A stretch of 64,000 bases of DNA from Planctomycetota bacterium (GCA_963205185.1 CAUJHZ010000067.1:60186-124185); one strand, 5' to 3'; counted from the first letter of the stretch, positions 42,442 through 51,605 are shown. Numbers and translations: made by a program. The notes: generated from the letters alone by a model not told the origin.

Positions 42442-44709
42442 CTAGAGCAGTGTTCGATCGACGGTGAACTCGTCACCCACTTCGTCGATCAACGGCCTGC
42501 CGAACATCTCAAAGGCCCAGTCATTAACGGCCTCCAACGCGCCTGACAGCATAAGCCCATGAGAGCGTGCCAGCGCGTCCACGTCCGCGCGAGTCCACCG
42601 ATCCCGATCGATGATCGCTTGGTAGAACTGCGCGTAGCGGCCCGCCGGCCCCGACGTCGGCTCAACCAGTGTCGCCACCGCCGATTCCTCAGCGGCTGGC
42701 TCGAAAGCCGCCTCCATTTCATCTCTGGGTTCCTCGTCCACCTTCATCGCATCAGCCAGCAGTCGTGCCACTTCGCGCGTTTCAGCCATGATGGCGCTGA
42801 TCGCCTCACGATTGAGTTGGAGTCGAGCAGGCGTCGGCGCTGGGATGGCTTCGCCGCGAGCTGCAGGGGCGAACCCTGCCTGCACAGTGACCATCGCGTC
42901 ATCGGCCAGAGGAGCGAGTTCCGAAATAGTCTGCTCCAAGACTTCCGGGCCCAGGCCGAGGGCTCGATAGCACTTTCGCAGCGCGGCTTCCTCGCTTCGA
43001 TCAATGCTTCCGTCCGCCGCAGCGATCGCCACCAGGAGGCGGCCTACGGACTGCCGGGCCGGGGGCGAGAGTGCGTGCTCGATCTTGCGGGCGATTGGGC
43101 CAATGTCGGCACCAGACTTGATGAGTACCGCTCTGAGCGCCTCGAGCCGCCGTCGTTCGTGATCTGGCAGTTGGAATGAAGATTCGACTCCCTCAGTCAA
43201 TTGGCGGAGTTCATTCTCGTCGATCTCGCCGTCCGCCTCCGCAATCGCCAGTCCGAGTTGAAGAATGCAGGCCGCGGCGATGAAGCGACCGGGATCAACG
43301 GGCGTTTCCTCGGTGCGAAGAAACACCGCGACGGGCTCGTTCCACCCATAGGTGCGCCCTGTCGTACGGGCATCAGGCTCGATCGAATACCCCGTGTGCT
43401 CCACCGTTTCCGCAAGTCTGCGACTTTGCGTCGGCGTGAGTTTGGCGCGCTTCTCAAGCTGAAGCAGCGACACGAGACGCGAAGCGGGGACGATGCACTC
43501 ACCACCACCTTTAGAGCCTTCCAGCACCATCGAATGGACATCCGCAGCCAACGGATGATCGACACCCTGTCGCAATTCCGGCGGCATCGATTCCCAGACC
43601 TCAACGGTGAGTTCGTCCGAATGGGCGGCCGCTCCGACCTTGCTCAGTTTCCGAAGGTCGTTGACGCATGAGTTCCAGATCTCGGCGAGAGGCTTGAATT
43701 GGCTCGGGATTCCCATGGGATCGGCGACCGTACAAGACACTTCGCTCAAGCCGCCACTCGCCGGGCGATAAGCATGCTGTCGTGGGCGCTTTGACACCCG
43801 CAACTGGAGGCCGGCGTCGAACTTCTCCGCGTACCGCTTCGCGAACAGCGCATCAAACTCATCTGGGAGTCGCTTTCGAATGACACTCTGTACACTCTCG
43901 GGATTGGCATGCGCGACTCGAATGGCGAGATCGGCAGGAAGAGGCTTGCCATGCCGAGCCACCCAGGCCAGCGCGGGGGTCAGCGTCGACTCCGTCCACT
44001 GATCTGTAAGCGAACACACTGCCGAGAAGCTGGTCTCACTTGTGAGTTCCGGCGCCACGGCCACTTCAAACCAGAGCAGTGCGGACGTGTACCTGCGAAA
44101 CGACGCGCCGTCGCGAGTGCCACATCTCGGCGCGTCGAGCTTTCGTAGTCGCAAAACCTCGCGAAGCACCCAATCGCGATCCGCCTCATCGACCAGCCGA
44201 CGGCGCTCAAGGCCGTAGTAGTAGAGGAACAGAAACCCTTCATACCGTGGAAGCGATTGTTTGCCCGAAGCCAGCCACTCCAGATAGCAGTACCGATGTT
44301 CCGGTTCGAGTCGCGAATACCACGGCCAGTAACCCATGTCCGCCAAAGCTCCACGAGGCCTGCGAACTTCTGCATGAAGCAGGATCTCAGATGGATCAGT
44401 GGCCCAGTTGGAGCGTTGAGAGGGATTCGCGGACGCGTAGACGAGCGGGTCGCGCAATGTGAACCCCGCCACTTTGAGCAAACTTCCGGGTCCGTACCAG
44501 GCCAGAGGGGATGCAAGCCCCGATTGCTCAGCGGTCGGTCGGCTCTCGCGAGACTTCGGCATTGGCACAACACGCTTTGAATCGGCACGGCCAGTGGGCC
44601 TCGACTTGGCGTCATGACTTCTTCGAGTTGCACCTTTGGCTAGCACTGCAACGGCTACAGGAACCGCAACCAGAAGGAGGAAGAAAACAACCACAGCCCA
44701 GGCCAGCAT
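42442..44709 (-). CDS. sngA: Shango-type defence system TerB-domain protein
   Basis: The 755-residue protein begins with one membrane segment (residues ~3-22), then a linker and a TerB_N domain (about 85-290, with MGYWPWYSRLEPEHR and YLEWLASGK). A two-part TerB-like domain follows (LGLAIAEADGEIDENEL and LLVAIAAADGSIDRSEE, about 485-605), whose DGxID repeats may bind metal, and then a TerB_C region. AGGAGG lies at 44716-44721 on the complement, six bases before the ATG, giving a strong start. The 268 bases upstream (44710-44977) hold only this leader. Membrane anchoring could place the system at the phage entry site. Confidence 0.88.
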   Translation of the reverse strand: MLAWAVVVFFLLLVAVPVAVAVLAKGATRRSHDAKSRPTGRADSKRVVPMPKSRESRPTAEQSGLASPLAWYGPGSLLKVAGFTLRDPLVYASANPSQRSNWATDPSEILLHAEVRRPRGALADMGYWPWYSRLEPEHRYCYLEWLASGKQSLPRYEGFLFLYYYGLERRRLVDEADRDWVLREVLRLRKLDAPRCGTRDGASFRRYTSALLWFEVAVAPELTSETSFSAVCSLTDQWTESTLTPALAWVARHGKPLPADLAIRVAHANPESVQSVIRKRLPDEFDALFAKRYAEKFDAGLQLRVSKRPRQHAYRPASGGLSEVSCTVADPMGIPSQFKPLAEIWNSCVNDLRKLSKVGAAAHSDELTVEVWESMPPELRQGVDHPLAADVHSMVLEGSKGGGECIVPASRLVSLLQLEKRAKLTPTQSRRLAETVEHTGYSIEPDARTTGRTYGWNEPVAVFLRTEETPVDPGRFIAAACILQLGLAIAEADGEIDENELRQLTEGVESSFQLPDHERRRLEALRAVLIKSGADIGPIARKIEHALSPPARQSVGRLLVAIAAADGSIDRSEEAALRKCYRALGLGPEVLEQTISELAPLADDAMVTVQAGFAPAARGEAIPAPTPARLQLNREAISAIMAETREVARLLADAMKVDEEPRDEMEAAFEPAAEESAVATLVEPTSGPAGRYAQFYQAIIDRDRWTRADVDALARSHGLMLSGALEAVNDWAFEMFGRPLIDEVGDEFTVDRTLL

Positions 44710-44977
44710 CGTTCACCTCCTGATCCGTTCTCCTCGATGCGGATACTAGCCCGCCTCGGTGGTTCGCTCTTTCTGCCCTTGAAGCACTGACGTGTCGTAT
44801 ACAGTGGTGACATTCGGCCGCCGCGAGTGACCTTCCAGCCCGTTTTCGTTATGGTCGAAGAGGCGTCTACATGTGACGGTATGGTCGAGAGTTCTGCGTG
44901 GGTGGTGAAAAGATACCACCGGCGCACGCCCATTGGGAGTCGTTTGCGCACTCGGTGTTGATCGCTAGTTCTGGGCC

Positions 44978-45931
44978 TCAGGCCGTCGGTTGCTTGCGGC
45001 AGTTCCGGCACCTGCGGCGCTGCTCCTCCCGCGCATCAGCGAGATCGATCGCAGCCGCGTCCACCAGCCGATGCGCCGCAATCTGCGGCCCCGACGCCTC
45101 GACCGAAACAAGCCCCGCACCGCCGTCGAACCCGCTGCAATCCGTGTCGCACGCCATCGTCAGGGTCGCCGTACCGCCGGTAGCCGCCGGATGCATGGCC
45201 GTTCCGGAACCGCCGCACAGGCAGGCGGTGCTGCTCAGGCCGTTGGGGATGACCAGCGGCCACGTCGAGTAGTTGGCGCACTGCCGCGCGTCAAAACTCG
45301 CTGCGCCGAAAAAGATCGGGATTGGGATGGTGCCGGCGGGGGAGGCGGTGACCCAGAGGACAAAGCGGCGCGTCGTGCCGACGACCTGGTAGTTCAGGAC
45401 GGCGCTGAGAATCAGGACATTGAAGGTGTTTGCCGTGCCGGTGCAGTTCGCGTTGCTGTACTGCGTCGCGTCGATGCCGGTGTCGGGGAGGACGACGCAC
45501 ATCTTCCACTGGCGGCACACCGTGTTGGGGTCGATGTCGCTGCACGCCGAATCGGGGTTGCGCATGGGGGTTTGCGGACCGTCGTTGTAGTTGAACGGCA
45601 GCACCAGATCGGGCATGGCGGCGGAGAGGTATTTGTACGACGCCCATGTGCCCGGCGCGGCCACGCAGTTGTTGTTGCGGAATGTGCGGCAGTTGGTCAC
45701 GAACGTCAGGCCGCTGAGCGTCACGGTCAGGCAGGCTTTGCCGCTCGCGTTATGGCAGCCGGCGGTGGGAAGCGCGTACTTGATCCCATCGCCGCAGATC
45801 CAGCACTCGCAGCAGAGGCAGTGCGGGCACTCGATCCCCTCCTTGCAGCAGCAGCATCTCGTGCTAGACGCGGGCAGGCCGGTCGGGCCGAGCAGGAGCG
45901 TGTTGCCGGATGGGCCGAGGATAAGCGGCAT
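44978..45931 (-). CDS. Cysteine-rich phage tail-end protein
   Basis: The 317-residue protein starts with a hydrophobic LILGPSGNTLLLGPTGLP stretch and then RCCCCKEGIECPHCLCCECWICGDG, with eleven cysteines in about 25 residues, and has many more throughout, closing with RCRNCRK. The central part is Thr/Asn/Gly-rich and beta-like. It is the last gene of the virion module and is coupled to the preceding tail gene (TGATG). Such a position suggests a tail-tip or fibre component stabilised by metals or disulphides. I do not recognise the family. Confidence 0.6.
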   Translation of the reverse strand: MPLILGPSGNTLLLGPTGLPASSTRCCCCKEGIECPHCLCCECWICGDGIKYALPTAGCHNASGKACLTVTLSGLTFVTNCRTFRNNNCVAAPGTWASYKYLSAAMPDLVLPFNYNDGPQTPMRNPDSACSDIDPNTVCRQWKMCVVLPDTGIDATQYSNANCTGTANTFNVLILSAVLNYQVVGTTRRFVLWVTASPAGTIPIPIFFGAASFDARQCANYSTWPLVIPNGLSSTACLCGGSGTAMHPAATGGTATLTMACDTDCSGFDGGAGLVSVEASGPQIAAHRLVDAAAIDLADAREEQRRRCRNCRKQPTA

Positions 45932-46725
45932 CAGGGACAACTCTCCAAGTTGACATCGCTTGTCTGATCTGTCGTCGGCGTGGCGCCGACTCCCACGACG
46001 ACACCGGCGACGTTGCGCGAGAGGGTGATGATCGATCGCTGGGCCGTGATGCGCAGGGCGTTGCCTACGATGGCGTGGGTGACGCCAGTGACGAGGGTCA
46101 GTTGAACGCTGCTGTTCACGGCCGTGTCGATCTTGAGGCACCCCTCAGCGTCGAATGCCAGTCCGCTCGCACTGGCGAGGCACACTGACGCTCCGGCCGC
46201 TGGGAGGCGGACGAAGGCCTGGCGGACGGTGCTGATGGAGGTCTCCACCCAGAGAATCTGTGCTGCCCCACTCTCACCGCTCTGGAGTCGATCAGTCAGG
46301 CCGGGCGAGACATCCGCGAACTGGTCATCTGGATCGGCCATGCCGATCTTGACGGGCACGACACCGCCCATCGCGGCGCGGACGATCGCGCCGGGCGCAG
46401 CGGTTTCCAACAGAATCGCGAACTTGCCGGCGTGTTCCGCCTGCGGCACCACGGCAGTGAAGGCCACACGCTCGAGTTCGAGGGCATCACCGGGCAGGAT
46501 GATGGGGTCGGTGATGCCGAGAACGCCGAAGCGGCCAACCGTCGATTCCGTCGAGTTGTGTACGAGGATGACATCGCCGTCACGGCGCAGACGCTGCGGT
46601 TCGCGGGATTCCTCATGCTGGCGGCGGCGCAGATCGACGGCCGCATCGACGAAGGCGTTGTAGGCGCCTGCGGGGATATGCAGCGGGTCGCCGGATTTCA
46701 CCTTGCGCAGGGTGTCGCCGCTCAT
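45931..46725 (-). CDS. Phage tail/baseplate-region protein
   Basis: The 264-residue protein begins SGDTLRKVKSGDPLHIPAGAYN, a phrase seen in minor virion proteins, followed by a mainly beta region with repeated small-residue strands. It has no enzymatic motif. ATG 46725 lies two bases from the stop of the preceding gene at 46728, and its stop overlaps the Cys-rich gene. Placement between the tape measure and the tail-end protein suggests a baseplate or tip subunit; this is inference. Confidence 0.55.
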   Translation of the reverse strand: MSGDTLRKVKSGDPLHIPAGAYNAFVDAAVDLRRRQHEESREPQRLRRDGDVILVHNSTESTVGRFGVLGITDPIILPGDALELERVAFTAVVPQAEHAGKFAILLETAAPGAIVRAAMGGVVPVKIGMADPDDQFADVSPGLTDRLQSGESGAAQILWVETSISTVRQAFVRLPAAGASVCLASASGLAFDAEGCLKIDTAVNSSVQLTLVTGVTHAIVGNALRITAQRSIITLSRNVAGVVVGVGATPTTDQTSDVNLESCP

Positions 46726-46727
46726 GC

Positions 46728-47528
46728 TCAGATCCCCAGTGCCGTGAAGTCGCCGCTCTCGTAGACACGCTCGACATAGACCGCGATCGGGCGCTTCACA
46801 ATCGCGCCGGCCGTTGCATCCTCTGCCTCGGCGTACCTGACCCAGAGGTACTCCCAGCCCTTCTTGTCGATGCCGGTGATGTCGCCGATGCTCAGGCCGG
46901 TGCGGTTGGGCCGAGAAGCGAAGCGGAGGGTCAGTTCCCAGTCGCCCTGGCCGCGTTTGGAGCCGCTCACACCGAGGAAAAGACATTCGCCGGCGGCGAA
47001 GCCCTCGAAAGCCGCATCGTTGACCCGGCCGGTGAGGGCGAAGAGCGTACCTTTATATGTGGGCGTCACCAGACTGTCGTCGAGGTAGTGCGTCTGCGTG
47101 AACTGGTATACCGGCACGACGATGTCCACACCCTCGACACTGTCGGCCGTGACACCGATGGCACCCTTGAAGTCCGGCGCGGTCTTGCCCGGCGGCGCGT
47201 ATGAAGCGATGGTGGCCGATGACTGGGTGATGTGTTCACTGCCGCCGCCGGTCTCGAAGGTGAAGGTGCTCTCGCCGGTGTCGGGCGGATCGGTGGAGGA
47301 ATCGACCTGGTAGGTGACAGTCCCGTCGTAGAGATCAGGACCGGCTTCCTCGACACGCACCTGGTAGAGCGGCAGGCCGCCGTAGAAGGACGGAATTTCG
47401 GCTTCGAGCGCCGCCAGCGCCTCGAGATCATCGCTCGTGCCGCGCACCCAGTAGAGGCGCTCGGTCGATGGACTCCGGCCGCTGCTGGTCGTTCTGCTGA
47501 TCCCGCGTTCCTGAACTTCCGTGCTCAT
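46728..47528 (-). CDS. Phage tail protein following tape measure gene
   Basis: The 266-residue protein includes LYWVRGTSDDLEALAALEAEIP and WELTLRFASRPNRTGLSIGDITG followed by KGWEYLWVRYAE. This looks like a beta-rich tail protein. Its start overlaps the tape measure stop by ATGA. In siphophages this slot holds the distal tail or an equivalent minor tail protein; assignment here rests on position only. Confidence 0.55.
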   Translation of the reverse strand: MSTEVQERGISRTTSSGRSPSTERLYWVRGTSDDLEALAALEAEIPSFYGGLPLYQVRVEEAGPDLYDGTVTYQVDSSTDPPDTGESTFTFETGGGSEHITQSSATIASYAPPGKTAPDFKGAIGVTADSVEGVDIVVPVYQFTQTHYLDDSLVTPTYKGTLFALTGRVNDAAFEGFAAGECLFLGVSGSKRGQGDWELTLRFASRPNRTGLSIGDITGIDKKGWEYLWVRYAEAEDATAGAIVKRPIAVYVERVYESGDFTALGI

Positions 47529-49498
47529 CCGAAGGCCAATCCCTTGCTGGACGCCTCGACGAGGCGCTTGGTGTGGCGGGCGGTCTGCTCGGTGGCGCGG
47601 GCAGTGCGTTCGGCGCTGTCATCGCCGGCGGCAAGGCCGCGCACGGCCGAGGCGTCGAAGGTGCCGCGCACACTGACGCGGCTGGTGAGGGCATCGAGTT
47701 GATCGCCGAAGTCAGCCAGACGCTGAAGGGCGAGTGATGCCGCGTCCTGCCCGTCGGCCAGCGCCTCCTCGCGGCGCTCGCGGGCGGCGGCGAGCGCTGC
47801 ATCGAGTTCCTCCTTCGTGCGGGCCAGCGCTTCCTCGGCTTGTCGCACACGCTCGGCGGACTGCTCGTCGAGATCGGCCAGCGCCTCGGCTCGCTGGGCA
47901 TCGACCGCATTGAGCGCCGATTCCTTCTCCTGCTCGCGCTCGGCGTCGGTGCGGTTGCGGCGGCGCTCGGCTTCGTCGATCGCATTCTTGCGCTGCGATT
48001 CGATGCCGCCGAGATCGGCGTCGAGTTCGCGGCGGTTGAGCGCCTTGGCGGCCTCGACATCGAGCGTTTCATCGAGCAAGCCCATGACCTCGGTGAAACG
48101 ATCAGCGAGCCAGTTCGTCACCCGCGCCCAGATGCGCTGCACGCCCGCGGCGAGATTCGCCCAGCCCTTGGCGAGGCCGGCGGTGAAGTCGGGGAAGTTG
48201 CGTTCGAACCAGTCGCGGACTTCGATCCATGCCTTGCGGACTCCAGAGAACGCGATGATGGCCGTTCGCTGGAAGCCGGCGCTGAAGCCGATCCACGCCT
48301 GGCGGCATGGCTGGATTCCCTGCTCCCATGCGACGCGAAGCCCGGCCCACAGCACGCGCGCGGCCAGCGCGATGTCGCCGCCGGCGATGGCATCGCGGAT
48401 GCCGCCGATCACAGTGCCGACAAACTTGCCGAGTTGATCGAAGCGGCTGCGCAGCCACTGGATCGCCGCACCACCCGCGCCGGACCACATGATGACGGCT
48501 CTGCCCAGCAGGCCGACGGCACCGATGAGCAGTCCAATGGGCGAGAGGATCGCCGCCAGCACGACGCCGACCTTGGCGATGATCGCGGCCGCGAGGCCGA
48601 GCGCGCCCGCCAGCCCGCCGACGGCGATGCCGAGAAGTGTGTACGCCAGGCCGGTCGCGATGAGAATGCCGCCCACACCTGCCACCGCCACACCGACTCT
48701 GGCGACCCACACGACGGTGTCGCGGTTCGCCTTGATCCACTCGCTCGCAGCGATGATGATCCGGGTGATCCGATTGCTCAGGTCGATGATCGTCGGCGCC
48801 AGGGCCGATCCGATCACGAACGCACCCACGCGCACCGTCCGCCAGAGGATGTTGAGTGTGTCGGTGAGCAGCGCGGCGCTCGACGCGTCCTTGGTCGAGA
48901 TCGTCAGGCCGAGGCTGCCGGCCTGGGCGCGGAGTTGGCGGATGTTGCCCAGGAGTGGCAGGAGTTTCGTGCCGGACTTGCCAAGCAGCTGCATCGCCAG
49001 CGCGGCGCGTTTGGACGGGTCTTCGACGCGGGCGATGGCGTCGGCGATCGTCTGGAACTGCGCTTCGGGTGAGAGTGCCGCGAGGTGCTCGACATTCAGG
49101 CCGAGGTCGGCGAATGCGTCGGTCGCGGTGGACAAGCCGCGCTGGGCATCATTGATGGTGCGCTGCATGACGCGAATGCCGTTCTCGAGTGTCTCGATGT
49201 CAGCGCCGGACTGCTCGGCGGCGAATCCGAGTTGAGAGAGCGCCTCGACACTCACGCCCGTGCGGGCGGCCATCTTGTCCAGTTGGTCGCCGCTGGAAGC
49301 GAAGATCTTCGTCGCGCCGGCGAGTGGTACGAGGATCGCGGCGGACGCGGCCACGGCGCGCAGGCCGACCTGACGCACACCGGCGCCGAACGCCTTGAGA
49401 CGCTGCTGGGCGCGCTTCAAAGCGCGCAGCAGACGCGCATCATCACCACCGATCTCGACGAAGGCCTTACCGGCGCGGATGCCCTGGGTGTTCGCCAT
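47525..49498 (-). CDS. Phage tape measure protein
   Basis: The 657-residue protein has the TP901-like N-terminus (LDKMAARTGVSVEALSQLGFAAEQSG, FADLGLNVEHLAALSPEAQFQTIADAIA, and a later LGKSGTKLLPLL). A block of hydrophobic segments covers about residues 225-345, and a long charged coiled coil covers about 490-620 (ERRRNRTDAEREQEKES). Tape measure length sets tail length; ~657 residues imply a tail of about 100 nm by the usual 0.15 nm per residue. It lies after the tail assembly chaperone and an HK97-gp10-like gene, as in siphophages. Confidence 0.9.
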   Translation of the reverse strand: MANTQGIRAGKAFVEIGGDDARLLRALKRAQQRLKAFGAGVRQVGLRAVAASAAILVPLAGATKIFASSGDQLDKMAARTGVSVEALSQLGFAAEQSGADIETLENGIRVMQRTINDAQRGLSTATDAFADLGLNVEHLAALSPEAQFQTIADAIARVEDPSKRAALAMQLLGKSGTKLLPLLGNIRQLRAQAGSLGLTISTKDASSAALLTDTLNILWRTVRVGAFVIGSALAPTIIDLSNRITRIIIAASEWIKANRDTVVWVARVGVAVAGVGGILIATGLAYTLLGIAVGGLAGALGLAAAIIAKVGVVLAAILSPIGLLIGAVGLLGRAVIMWSGAGGAAIQWLRSRFDQLGKFVGTVIGGIRDAIAGGDIALAARVLWAGLRVAWEQGIQPCRQAWIGFSAGFQRTAIIAFSGVRKAWIEVRDWFERNFPDFTAGLAKGWANLAAGVQRIWARVTNWLADRFTEVMGLLDETLDVEAAKALNRRELDADLGGIESQRKNAIDEAERRRNRTDAEREQEKESALNAVDAQRAEALADLDEQSAERVRQAEEALARTKEELDAALAAARERREEALADGQDAASLALQRLADFGDQLDALTSRVSVRGTFDASAVRGLAAGDDSAERTARATEQTARHTKRLVEASSKGLAFG

Positions 49499-49501
49499 CG
49501 C

Positions 49502-49939
49502 CTACGCCCCCTTCACACTGTTGCGCCAGAGTTCCGGCAACTTCGGCCGCTCCTTCTCCAGCGCCGGATTCATGTAGGGTCGCGCGGCGACACGCACGCG
49601 CCGTTCTGTCCGCTTGCCGCGCCGCCGGCGCGTGACTGTCGTCGTGCCACCTTGCTCGAGCACACGCGGTGCAGTCGATCCCCTGATTCCGACCGGACCG
49701 ATTACTACGGACTCGCTCTGCCGGTCATAGCCGAACAGGATGAAGCGCCGCAGCAGGCCCACATGCGAGTGCGGTGGCTGGCCGGGCTTGCTCGTGCCCC
49801 TGCGCTTGCGAATGCTCGTGCGTGCCGTCTGGCGGATGAAGGCGCCGGCCTTGCTCAGTACCCTGCGACGAGCGGCATCGACGGCTCGCCTCACCTTGGG
49901 CCGGTCGAAGAACATCTGCTTGATGCGCAGGTCGAGCAT
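49502..49939 (-). CDS. HK97 gp10-like virion protein
   Basis: The 145-residue protein is very basic and contains VLSKAGAFIRQTARTSIRKRRG, SKPGQPPHSHVGLLRRFILFGYD and a late RPYMNPALEKERPKLPELW. These are the landmarks of HK97 gp10-type/virion-morphogenesis proteins (tail completion). ATG 49939 is three bases from the preceding stop at 49941. The position just before the tape measure is unusual, since gp10-like genes more often lie before the tail tube; a second, different role is possible. Confidence 0.6.
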   Translation of the reverse strand: MLDLRIKQMFFDRPKVRRAVDAARRRVLSKAGAFIRQTARTSIRKRRGTSKPGQPPHSHVGLLRRFILFGYDRQSESVVIGPVGIRGSTAPRVLEQGGTTTVTRRRRGKRTERRVRVAARPYMNPALEKERPKLPELWRNSVKGA

Positions 49940-49940
49940 G

Positions 49941-50237
49941 CTACTCCCGGGCGTGATTCGGCATGCGCCCCTCGATGAACACTTCCTTGAGTACCGACAC
50001 ATCCGCCTTCATGAAACCTGCCTTGCGCGCGAACGGGTCGAAATCGCTCGGCCTGGCGGCCCGCTGCCGCTTCGGGTTCCGCTGTATGTTGGCGATGAGC
50101 GCCATGATCGATGAAGTCCTCGCCCACTCGTCGCGCTGGCGCTGCTCGGCCATTGCCAGCAGGTCGCGCAGTGTCAGGTTGGCGGGATCGAGGCCGAGGA
50201 TGCCGGCGCAGCGCCAGATGAGTTGCCAGAGGTCGCC
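49941..50237 (-). CDS. Tail assembly chaperone, C-terminal frame (-1 frameshift product)
   Basis: This frame reads GDLWQLIWRCAGILGLDPANLTLRDLLAMAEQRQRDEW and onwards to PSDFDPFARK, a coherent phage domain (Trp/Gly/Leu-rich start, then WARTSSIMALIANIQRNPK). It has no start codon where the domain begins. It lies in the -1 frame relative to the upstream gene, which overlaps it for 64 bases, so ribosomes probably slip from that gene, as in lambda G/GT. An independent start at ATG 50153 would give only the last 70 residues. Confidence 0.6.
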   Translation of the reverse strand, partial: GDLWQLIWRCAGILGLDPANLTLRDLLAMAEQRQRDEWARTSSIMALIANIQRNPKRQRAARPSDFDPFARKAGFMKADVSVLKEVFIEGRMPNHARE

Positions 50238-50668
50238 GCCTTCAGCGCCTCGTTCACAATCCGTTCGATCTCGCCACCCTCCAGACGGGCCTCGACCACG
50301 TCGCGCGCCTTGTCCATCGCTCGCCGGACCACCAGCAGCACCCGCCCGAGGTTGGCCCGGTCCCTCGGGCTGGGGCAGAAAGCCACGAGTTCATCGAGCA
50401 GCGCCGCCGTGGCGGAGTCGATGGCATCACCGGCCATCGCCGCGCCGAAGGCTTCGTCGCTGACCTGCTTCTGGTCCGCCTGAGGTTTGACGAGCGCGTA
50501 GAGAATGTCGCAGAGCAGAACCGGATCACGCATAAGGCGTTCGAGCAGGTCGCCGCCGCTGATCACTTCGAGCAGGTCCGTGCCGGTCAGTGATCGAATG
50601 CGCTTGAGCGCCGCGACGTTGATCTCGACGGTCCACTCGTTACCCGTATTGTCCTTAAAGGTTTTCAC
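50174..50668 (-). CDS. Phage tail assembly chaperone, N-terminal (zero-frame) product
   Basis: The 164-residue protein begins KTFKDNTGNEWTVEINVAALKRIRSLTGTDLLEV and is helical, with VLLCDILYALVKPQADQKQVSDEAF and a late ARLEGGEIERIVNEALKAA. This is the pattern of gpG-like chaperones that precede the tape measure gene. GTG 50668 is chosen over the longer ATG because it opens directly on the conserved part. The last ~20 residues (SGNSSGAAPASSAS) are low-complexity and typical of a zero-frame tail left when the functional continuation is in the -1 frame. Confidence 0.65.
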   Translation of the reverse strand: MKTFKDNTGNEWTVEINVAALKRIRSLTGTDLLEVISGGDLLERLMRDPVLLCDILYALVKPQADQKQVSDEAFGAAMAGDAIDSATAALLDELVAFCPSPRDRANLGRVLLVVRRAMDKARDVVEARLEGGEIERIVNEALKAATSGNSSGAAPASSASIPPT

Positions 50669-50730
50669 CGGCGGCGTCTCCTGATTGCTAACCAATCGCT
50701 GCGCGGATTCGGCGGCATTTGGCGATGATT

Positions 50731-51000
50731 TCAGCGTGGGTAACGGCCACTCAGATTGCCCAGTTGCTGGCACGGCAGATTTCCATTGCCGTCCAGCCAC
50801 TCCAGATCAAGCGGCTGGTAACCGGATCCACGGACGTTCTCGATGACGCCGCGCATACCGCATCGTGGGCACTTCCAGTAGAGATGGGGCGAATGAACGT
50901 CCACACAGAGTCCGTGGAACCCCGCGCGACAACACACGGCGCCGAGTCGTCCGCGGATTCGAGCGATGATCGATTCAATGCTCATGGTGGCGTCGCCCAT
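50731..51000 (-). CDS. Small CxxC phage protein
   Basis: The 89-residue protein begins GDATMSIESIIARIRGRLG and contains CCRAGFHGLCVDVHSPHLYWKCPRCGMRG, so Cys/His residues could form a zinc site. The start overlaps the stop of the preceding gene (TGATG). It lies between tail genes. The function is unknown; an internal ATG six codons in is possible. Confidence 0.5.
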   Translation of the reverse strand: MGDATMSIESIIARIRGRLGAVCCRAGFHGLCVDVHSPHLYWKCPRCGMRGVIENVRGSGYQPLDLEWLDGNGNLPCQQLGNLSGRYPR

Positions 51001-51605
51001 CACGGCGTCGAGTCGTACAGCACACCAAGGTTCAGCACCGCCGTCGCCGACGACGATGCGTTGCTCGCCATGAGGCCGTCGACCGAGTCGCCCGCGAGCG
51101 GATTCACGATCTGCTGGCCGTCGAGCCAGAACCATGTCTCGTTCTTCACGAGGTCGATCGACAGCGCGGTCACCCCCGTGTCACGAATGCTGATGTGCCC
51201 TCGCTCCCCGAGTTTCGCGCCGACGGCAACGAGTCCATCGCCGGTGAACGCGAGGACGATCGAAACCTGCTCAGCCGCCGTCACGGCGCTGTCTTGGACG
51301 GGGAGCACATCGCCCGCTCCGCCCGAGAACGTGACGTCGTCGCCGGCCACGCCATCCACATCCACGTCGTAGCGCCGCCCGCCATCCCAGTAGATGTCGA
51401 TGACGTCGCCGATCTGCAGCGTCGTGCCGGCGATGGTGAGCACGCCCGTGGTATCGGTGGATCGGGTCGAGAGTGTGCCCGCCTCGGCGGCCGGCAGCGT
51501 GATCGGGCCCTGGCGGATGGAGCCGTCAGCGGTGCGTTGAAGCGTTGCCCCCAATGGCGCGCCGCCGATCTCGCCGGAGAGTGACAGGGTACTCGTGGGC
51601 ATCAT
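51000..51605 (-). CDS. Phage tail-region protein (tube accessory)
   Basis: The 201-residue protein begins PTSTLSLSGEIGGAPLGATLQRTADGSI and is beta-rich (GDVIDIYWDGGRRYDVDVDGVAGDDV, HISIRDTGVTALSIDL, ETWFWLDGQQIVNPLAGDSV). The start overlaps the tail tube stop. The repeated small beta units and the place after the tube suggest a minor tail or decoration protein. I recognise no specific family. ATG 51605 or 51602 may be used. Confidence 0.5.
   Translation of the reverse strand: MMPTSTLSLSGEIGGAPLGATLQRTADGSIRQGPITLPAAEAGTLSTRSTDTTGVLTIAGTTLQIGDVIDIYWDGGRRYDVDVDGVAGDDVTFSGGAGDVLPVQDSAVTAAEQVSIVLAFTGDGLVAVGAKLGERGHISIRDTGVTALSIDLVKNETWFWLDGQQIVNPLAGDSVDGLMASNASSSATAVLNLGVLYDSTP

Noticed and set aside
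41093..44709. BREX system
   Set aside because: The ATPase and helicase are BREX-like, but pglZ, pglX and brxC are absent, while the TerB partner fits Shango.
47840..49072. 410-codon plus-strand frame opposite the tape measure gene
   Set aside because: Low-complexity Arg/Asp-rich shadow of the tape measure coding strand; no family pattern.
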